From the NCBI GenBank assembly GCA_002633005.1, contig NMRA01000725.1, positions 62,001 through 126,000 of the forward strand: a stretch of 64,000 nt of DNA, given 5' to 3'. Position 1 is the first letter of the stretch. The number at the start of each line of letters is the position of its first letter. Below are positions 61,601-64,000 of the stretch, one piece after another. Under the pieces are notes generated by a model. The model saw only the letters and a list, made by a program, of their open reading frames with translations, ran no database searches and was not told the DNA's origin. This DNA comes from Phoronis australis. Its lineage: Eukaryota > Phoronida > Phoronidae. The position numbers and the translations under genes are program-made.

Positions 61601-64000
61601 GGGACATAAGCACCTTCTCGCGCTGGTCCTTGTTGGTGTTCTTGCAGTCATAACCAAGGTTGTCTTCGAAGACCTTAAAGAGGTCCATCACCTCTGAGTC
61701 ATCATTGCACTCAGCGTTTTCGCGGCAGTAGCTGTTGACCATGGCAGAGACGGCCAGGACGGCTTGACGAGATGGCTTGGCCACAGTGACAAGAGGCTGC
61801 AAGAGATGTATATTTTTTCTGGAGATGCCCAAGTGTTCCAGGAAATTCGACTTTTATTGTAAACTGGCTGAAAGTCCATTCAAAACAAAAGCAAGTTGAG
61901 CAGATATTTTATACCACAATATTAGCCTCAAATGGCAGATACATGTACAAACATAAAGTTATCTCACTAGTGAGATAACATTTTGGCTGTAAACTGAAGA
62001 CGGATTCGAACCCGGGCCTCAAGAGTTTCGAGTCGCCGACTTTACCACTACACCACTCAGCGGCTGACTTCATCGAACATGAAAATAGAATACTTAAATG
62101 AGCACGCGCAACAATCGCATGTTCAGCAAAGGGCATTGCACCGATATTTATAAGCTATGAAAAATAAGACGCATAATATCCATAAAAACGATATTATTAA
62201 TTCAGTGAAATTTTTCTCTCGTGTTCTCTCACGTGTAAATCATCGATCTCCAATTTGAATGCGGGTAAAGTATCGTCGAGATCCTTTGACTTGAGTATTA
62301 TAGTCAAGTTACTAGTGGTAACCTATTTTAGCAGATGATATTTTTCCCGGTCGAAGCATATCGTGATAAAATGTGTAGTAAGCTATAATAGTTGCTAAAC
62401 CTTAATTTATGGATTCACTTTCTTTCTATTTTGTTTTTCACTTGGTTTAGAGTAAAAGCATTATTTGACAAAAATAGCTCGGCTTTACTTGAAAGGTCAA
62501 GACCTCCGACCCCGGGCGTCTGACATCGAAAGTAGTTACAAAGCCGCGGCGAGTCGAGAAAGGTAGATCGATTCAATGCAATGTTTCTCGTTCAGTATGT
62601 GGTATAAATAGATTATTACATGTTCTCAGTCGTTATCCCCCTTATCGTGGATTTTATAGAATTATCACCCACGGGGCTAACTCCCCTCTGCCGATAATTC
62701 TCCAAAATCCACTCGGGCTCTAGGTAACGGGGGATAACGACTTCGCCATGTAATAATCTATATTTTTATTGCACGAACATCTTAACAGAGTTCTGGTTGT
62801 TGAAAGTGAAGTTTACAGCGACATCTAGAGCCACTAGCAGCAGTAACTCATAAACTCATTGCATTTGACCTCTTGCAGAAATTCGTTAAGTAAAGCACAC
62901 TCTTAGGGAAATGTTGATAATATTGCACTTTGATTAAATTTGATTAATCACATATCAATTAAAAATCTTAGAATAGTATTTTGTCAAGACATTAAAAACA
63001 AATTTTACAGAATACTAAGCAGCGAGGAATTTTAACTAGAGAAGTAAAAAAACAGCTTATGTGCTCACAAATTCCTCTTCTCACATACCTTAACCTCAGC
63101 AAGCATCAGTTTGCTTGGTCGACTGACGAATGCGAGAGAATTGAGCCACTGAACGGCCATGGGGGCTGGCAGATCATCGCGGCTGATTATTTTCTGGATC
63201 AAGGACACAGAGGCAATGGTGCCGCAGCTGGGAACGGCATCCAAGAAGTATTTCCTGAAAACGCAGTCGAGAGTAATTAAACAAATTAATTTCAGCTTGC
63301 ACAATACTTTCAACAGTTTGGCTGGTAATTTTTATACTTATTAAATTTTCATGTTGAATCTTTCTTTAACTTAAAATTCCATAAAATTTTGGCTTTAATG
63401 AAACAAAGTCTTTGTTCCCAAAGGGCTATACATCGTCACGTGTCACATTATAATTGCTAAACTGCCTAAAAATGAATTTCAATGAACAAAAAAAAAAATT
63501 ATTGAGGTTGGCCTCCCCTACAGTTAGGAATTCCAAAAGGTTCGGCCTGTGACTCAAGTTCGTAACTAAAATGGAATCCTACCACGGTATGGAAATTATG
63601 AAAGTCAAAGGTCTAATTCGATTCTTGTTTTAACTGATGAACAGGGCGAAATGCAGCGGTAAACTGACAAATTTTATGGAAACAAGTTTCTTAAAAAGTA
63701 CGACGTGTAAAGACACGAGGACAGTTGAACAATTCATTACCTTGCAACTTGTGACTTTGCACAAAACGGGCGGCGGTTGTCATCAACTATGCGCCAAACA
63801 TTGCCGAGAGCTTCCGTGTTGAGACGACGCATTTTGTAGACGAGGTTGGCAAACATGCGAGGCACCTCAGGGCGAACATCATCCTTAGCAACTGAGCAGA
63901 TCTCCCGAAGCTGATTGATGACATCACGATAGTCTCTTTCCAAGCGTTCACCTTCATAAGCGTGTTCGAAGCGCAGATCCGTGCGATGTTCGACATTCCC
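31635..64000 (-). CDS. Large lipid transfer protein, apolipophorin-like (whole gene span, 5' end outside)
   Basis: I placed 24 exons by GT-AG sites and checked that all phases agree. Together they give about 3,556 codons up to the stop at 31635, with the N-terminus beyond the right edge. Domain order is LLT/vitellogenin N helical domain, RKRR processing site, beta-sheet lipid-binding domains, long array of beta repeats, helical region, VWD, vWA-like domain and basic tail. The first part of this order and the furin site are those of apolipophorin II/I precursors; vitellogenins are shorter and lack the long beta array. The expected role is a secreted lipoprotein scaffold, loaded with lipid in the ER and carried in body fluid. 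Two exons are also present as a second copy (40155-44238), probably the other allele. Confidence 0.92.
31677..32688. other. last intron
   Basis: No coding signal. 31780-31905 carries about five loosely repeated words related to AACTTACTCCAC, 20-25 bases apart. TGTGTGTGAACG occurs twice about 75 bases apart near 32055-32140. Confidence 0.5.
32689..32769 (-). CDS. Lipoprotein exon 23: acidic/polar linker
   Basis: 27 codons between acceptor TTCTGTAG and donor TCA|GTAAGT: SKLEEGGDDSGTDKPQPHRI in the centre. Too short for ORF scans; placed by splice sites and matching phase 0 on both sides. Confidence 0.72.
33072..33385 (-). CDS. Lipoprotein exon 22: end of vWA-like region
   Basis: IDESSLRKHISVPKDLCVAL, HETNGSMFNL, then a Cys-rich end (ERQICHCV, KSICRSCEMS). 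Ends in phase 0 at TTT|GTAAGT. Confidence 0.87.
33628..33996 (-). CDS. Lipoprotein exon 21: vWA-like domain
   Basis: HFGLVGFGGEGVHDFEQSHT, then LDIGSGGSNNDVIRAIRMAS and GVAKVIVTLPC follow the strand-helix order of a vWA domain. Its metal-binding residues look incomplete, so ligand binding, if any, may be metal-independent. Phase 1 in and out. Confidence 0.88.
34343..35090 (-). CDS. Lipoprotein exon 20: VWD second part, Cys-rich stretch, start of vWA-like domain
   Basis: YYGKTAGLFGTYDNEPSNDF is the GLxGxxDxxxxxDF motif of VWD. A cysteine-rich stretch follows (STCAALF, CCNDMSS, CVKCETG). The exon ends SADVVLVVEEKPCNKKTV, which looks like the first strand of a vWA fold, but the MIDAS DxSxS is absent. 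Phase 0 in, 1 out. Confidence 0.92.
35345..35544 (-). CDS. Lipoprotein exon 19: VWD domain, first part
   Basis: TIAGQHITTFDHRHYEFKGT, then CSYILAHDF: the GxxxxTFDxxxYxFxGxCxYxLxxD signature of von Willebrand type D. Donor ACT|GTGAGT. Confidence 0.94.
35845..36226 (-). CDS. Lipoprotein exon 18: region before VWD
   Basis: Starts GKWVYDNYELERHAQDI; includes FTVWNPKQGEIQMEVGLPF and ends WIPPFK. Ends in phase 1 at AAGG|GTATGT. Confidence 0.9.
36491..36871 (-). CDS. Lipoprotein exon 17: helical region
   Basis: 127 codons, phase 0 to 0, with long helices (EKIIKLMQKTNIKFQDMMTK, VEQLLEKYHAILNHL). Acceptor TTTTAAG, donor CTT|GTAAGC. Confidence 0.87.
37274..37427 (-). CDS. Lipoprotein exon 16: helical region
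   Basis: MQKLIGNYIAHCQVRLEKYH, then LYETLYKEMNEQMTEVMR. Donor CGA|GTATGT. Confidence 0.87.
37653..37951 (-). CDS. Lipoprotein exon 15: helical region
   Basis: Charged helices (EEASEKMRRTQYQITVDVEK, MDREMRDLEDDFNQF) replace the beta pattern, as in the alpha-helical segment before the VWD of large lipid transfer proteins. Phase 0 in, 2 out. Confidence 0.88.
38294..38478 (-). CDS. Lipoprotein exon 14
   Basis: Acceptor ATACAG, donor GAG|GTAATT. LHAYAKFNNDSAVTAEVYRI and RVHWRPSAFFDIE. Completes the codon left by exon 13 or its copy. Confidence 0.88.
38695..40154. repeat. intron copy without the transposon
   Basis: 38695-39340 matches 44240-44876 and 39341-40154 matches 49855-50659, so this is the empty site for the Academ-like element. 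It also has an internal duplication about 530 bp apart (AGCGATACCGAAGCTAGTTT at about 39258 and 39792). Confidence 0.82.
40155..40332 (-). CDS. Second copy of lipoprotein exon 13
   Basis: Same length (178 nt) and phases as 50660-50837, with a handful of replacements (for example NYDPG for NYDLG). It lies directly before the shared downstream exon at 38294-38478. Confidence 0.87.
40463..44238 (-). CDS. Second copy of the giant beta-repeat exon, 5' end missing
   Basis: Corresponds to 50968-54740. Upstream of about 42550 the two copies differ at only three amino acids that I can see in roughly 560 residues. Downstream they differ far more often. The open frame is intact to donor CGG|GTTGGT. Because it begins at the assembly N it has no acceptor and cannot be spliced in as assembled. 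It is probably the other allele. Confidence 0.85.
44239..44239. other. single-N join between the two lipoprotein copies
   Basis: Left of the N is the giant exon, cut mid-codon. Right of it is intron sequence that also starts at 38695. No acceptor exists for the cut exon. Confidence 0.8.
44877..45050 (+). repeat. left terminal inverted repeat of the Academ-like element
   Basis: Pairs with 49685-49854 with indels; similarity ends just after GGCCGCC. Further copies of the inner motif AAGATGGC(G/T)GACAAAATGGC occur at about 45184 and 45348. Confidence 0.75.
46430..48565 (+). pseudogene. Academ-like ORF: XPG/FEN-like nuclease with cysteine-rich tail, degenerate
   Basis: Segments in order, across several frameshifts and stops. 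MLPYFAAAGHIPYAKSAYVY is at 46674, then DRFGAGLSYDLEQTLMKCIE. TCQQHKECTQARQSRDDKD follows at about 46980, then VIDGGSLLHCIPWPRDATF (47486), GDADVLIVETAVENAA (about 47795) and VDDTDLLVLLCYHA (47859-47900). After that come KRRVWDIKKQQLSLG and HAIGGCNTTIRLFGI, and finally a cysteine cluster CSCNTNCSSKRCSCKK to CRECRGLSC (48458-48558). GDADxxIV and DDTDLLVL have the layout of XPG-I metal-binding acidic residues. I recognise the whole order from a widespread uncharacterised ORF family in marine invertebrates. Confidence 0.75.
49070..49727. repeat. two tandem ~325-bp subterminal units
   Basis: The segment with TGTTTGAAGCAAGGCGACG near 49166 recurs near 49488 (TGTTTGAAGCAAGACGACA), with collinear flanks including CATGCAAAACTATTTCCAAT. 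Each unit contains two GCCATCTTG-type motifs, giving spacing of about 160 bp. Confidence 0.8.
49685..49854 (-). repeat. right terminal inverted repeat of the Academ-like element
   Basis: Reverse complement begins TAGTCCAGTCCTTCTACGG and then follows the left end through AAAAAAGTCTACCGGAATCG to GGCGGACGAAATGGCCGCC. Confidence 0.75.
50660..50837 (-). CDS. Lipoprotein exon 13
   Basis: 59 codons, NWYNWAKMKDLSNKKYKNIH and FDIDLQKRLVDLKINYDLG. Ends in phase 1 (CTTG|GTGAGT), the same phase that the exon at 38478 accepts. The gene can therefore be read through without using the duplicated exons. Confidence 0.9.
50968..55308 (-). CDS. Lipoprotein exon 12: giant beta-repeat exon
   Basis: 1,447 codons without a break, phase 0 to 0 (acceptor ATTTTAG, donor CAG|GTTGGT). 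The central part is an array of units about 55-60 residues long. Each begins [ST]P[FHW] followed by an aromatic or charged word and a V/I-alternating strand (TPFKNFEDISVNVVHKG, SPFKYFEQLSAEVNHNG, TPFDKFENLQVILRNH). Alternating polar and hydrophobic strands with frequent NxT/NxS sites suit a lipid-covering amphipathic beta belt like that of apoB and apolipophorin I. Confidence 0.93.
55859..56072 (-). CDS. Lipoprotein exon 11
   Basis: YNHQLAVELNFNKKHVDFEI, then RKNIFISHDTDFG. Acceptor GTAAAAG is weak but the phase fits exactly; donor TTG|GTAGGG at 55858. Confidence 0.87.
56903..57305. mobile_element. MITE with 20-bp inverted ends (in intron)
   Basis: The left end ACCAGGGCCCGATCTCTAAT and the complement of the right end differ at two positions. 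The element is about 403 bp, AT-rich inside, with repeated CTCGA(A/G) words. hAT-like GGGCC termini, but I found no matching target duplication. Confidence 0.65.
57356..57581 (-). CDS. Lipoprotein exon 10
   Basis: Beta-rich segment VNLEQSISSSQKKLIGSVQL, then ATRIEIEYN. Phase 1 in, 2 out; donor AACAC|GTGAGT at 57355. Confidence 0.9.
57895..58152 (-). CDS. Lipoprotein exon 9
   Basis: Acceptor TCTGCAG; donor AAAG|GTTAGC is non-ideal but in phase. TYTPNLEVRIPERKPITLSG is the conserved YxPxLxVxxP strand motif of this region. Confidence 0.92.
58457..58890 (-). CDS. Lipoprotein exon 8
   Basis: Acceptor TTTCCAG, donor AACG|GTGAGT. It contains KRCTGSYLERALGIRLCGEL and PLTGPSKVSVVLHKPDSM. CxxxxxxALGxxLCGEL plus a following PFFPLTGP is diagnostic of the DUF1081-like part of large lipid transfer proteins. 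Confidence 0.94.
59113..59325. repeat. intronic tandem repeat
   Basis: ACAAAACTAGACTA(C/T)AGTCAT occurs three times (about 59114, 59231 and 59293). GTTGATAGGTGGCGCTGT or a variant follows the first two, and one extra unit is present. Confidence 0.7.
59372..59551 (-). CDS. Lipoprotein exon 7
   Basis: SSVMTVDAFVARSGIKMVTT, then FNLNTPKDKMEVFDI. Phase 2 in and out; donor ATCCA|GTAAGT at 59371. Confidence 0.9.
59718..59923 (-). CDS. Lipoprotein exon 6: beta-sheet lipid-binding domain
   Basis: FLDTSLIVPTMIGLPLNLTV, then GTASINLKLGG. The [TS]x(I/L)PTxxGLPL signature is common to vitellogenin-family sheets. Ends in phase 2 at AG|GTATGA. Confidence 0.92.
60178..60318 (-). CDS. Lipoprotein exon 5
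   Basis: 47 codons, phase 0 both ends. SASVKVFGNEIAFGEF is a beta-strand pattern of the first lipid-binding sheet. Confidence 0.88.
60640..61218 (-). CDS. Lipoprotein exon 4: end of LLT domain and furin site
   Basis: 193 codons between acceptor TTGCAG and donor AAG|GTATGT. It holds EIRAHAYLAVMRC, FVWTHLTNL, then YVPRSATVNLTLDVFGESLN, the start of the open beta-sheet (DUF1943-like) region. NRKRRN follows near the end. RKRR at 60682-60693 is a furin-type cleavage site in the position where insect apolipophorin II/I is split. Confidence 0.93.
61464..61796 (-). CDS. Lipoprotein exon 3: LLT helical domain
   Basis: Acceptor TTGCAG at 61797, donor GAC|GTGAGT at 61463. 111 codons with YCRENAEC (a likely disulfide), VLMSLKALGNTGH and RVAAIQAFRRLQC. 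These helix-pair repeats are characteristic of the vitellogenin/apolipophorin/MTP superhelix. Phase 0 in and out. Confidence 0.92.
62001..62066 (-). repeat. tRNA-like SINE head in intron
   Basis: Minus strand: GTGGTGTAGTGGTAAAGTCG (A box) and GGGTTCGAATCCG (B box), separated by a normal tRNA-like interval. Next to it, at 61958-61979, is a perfect 22-bp palindrome GTTATCTCACTAGTGAGATAAC. Probably a tRNA-derived SINE, not a tRNA. Confidence 0.7.
62429..62771. mobile_element. foldback MITE family F, copy 2 (in intron)
   Basis: Second copy of 27738-28092. The central hairpin is shorter on the left arm by a small deletion. It sits in the intron between exons 2 and 3. Confidence 0.82.
63089..63254 (-). 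CDS. Lipoprotein exon 2: LLT helical domain
   Basis: Acceptor TTTTCAG at 63255, donor AAG|GTATGT at 63088. KYFLDAVPSCGT, then VQWLNSLAF, continue the helical repeats. Phase 2 in, 0 out. Confidence 0.9.
63741..64000 (-). CDS. Lipoprotein exon 1 in window: LLT helical domain
   Basis: Frame open from 64000 to donor AG|GTAATG at 63740. It includes VINQLREICS, PEVPRMFANLVYKMRRL and ALGNVW, the amphipathic helices of the vitellogenin_N superhelix that lines the lipid pocket. Ends in phase 2. Confidence 0.9.

Noticed and set aside
1-64000. CRISPR arrays, bacterial operons or riboswitches
   Set aside because: The window is clearly animal nuclear DNA with spliced genes; no regularly spaced direct-repeat/spacer array was seen.

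Overview
The window looks like AT-rich nuclear DNA of a marine invertebrate animal. It has split genes with GT-AG introns, a large lipid transfer protein of the apolipophorin type, an L1-like LINE, mariner, pogo and Academ-like DNA transposons, tRNA-derived SINE-like units and many foldback MITEs. The sequence alone does not fix the phylum; a lophotrochozoan, an early deuterostome or a cnidarian would all fit. Single-base Ns (6355, 25098, 44239) and a 380-base N run (29996-30375) look like contig joins in a heterozygous draft assembly.

Left part (1-31 kb) is mostly repeats. 1-2500 is the 5' part of an L1-like retrotransposon on the minus strand (coiled-coil ORF1, endonuclease, start of RT), with a few inactivating lesions. 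4137-9242 holds two copies of a composite repeat in which a 1.16-kb mariner is nested. Next comes a small two-exon gene for a secreted peptide (10057-11628) with CCAAT and TATA boxes and a clean signal-peptide exon. 12490-13690 is a decayed ORF with an XPG/FEN-like nuclease signature. From 14 to 31 kb I see only diverged repeats, SINE-like units, MITEs, a GC-rich minisatellite and a THAP-like zinc-finger fragment.

Right part (31.6-64 kb) is one gene on the minus strand that continues past the right edge. I placed 24 exons by splice sites and codon phase (about 3,556 codons in the window), plus two duplicated exons. Order: vitellogenin/LLT helical domain, RKRR furin site, beta-sheet lipid-binding domains, a 4.3-kb exon of about 57-residue beta repeats, a helical region, a VWD domain, a vWA-like domain, and a short basic C-terminus with stop at 31635. 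The product would be a secreted lipoprotein backbone that packages and carries lipid.

The giant exon, its 3' neighbour and the adjoining intron occur twice, head to tail, with an N exactly at the join. This is best explained as two alleles left side by side. One allele carries a ~5-kb transposon (44877-49854) that the other lacks. The element has ~170-bp terminal inverted repeats, subterminal motifs spaced about 162 bp, a degenerate XPG-like ORF with a cysteine-rich tail, and a probable 3-bp target duplication. It fits the Academ superfamily and is the most informative mobile element here.
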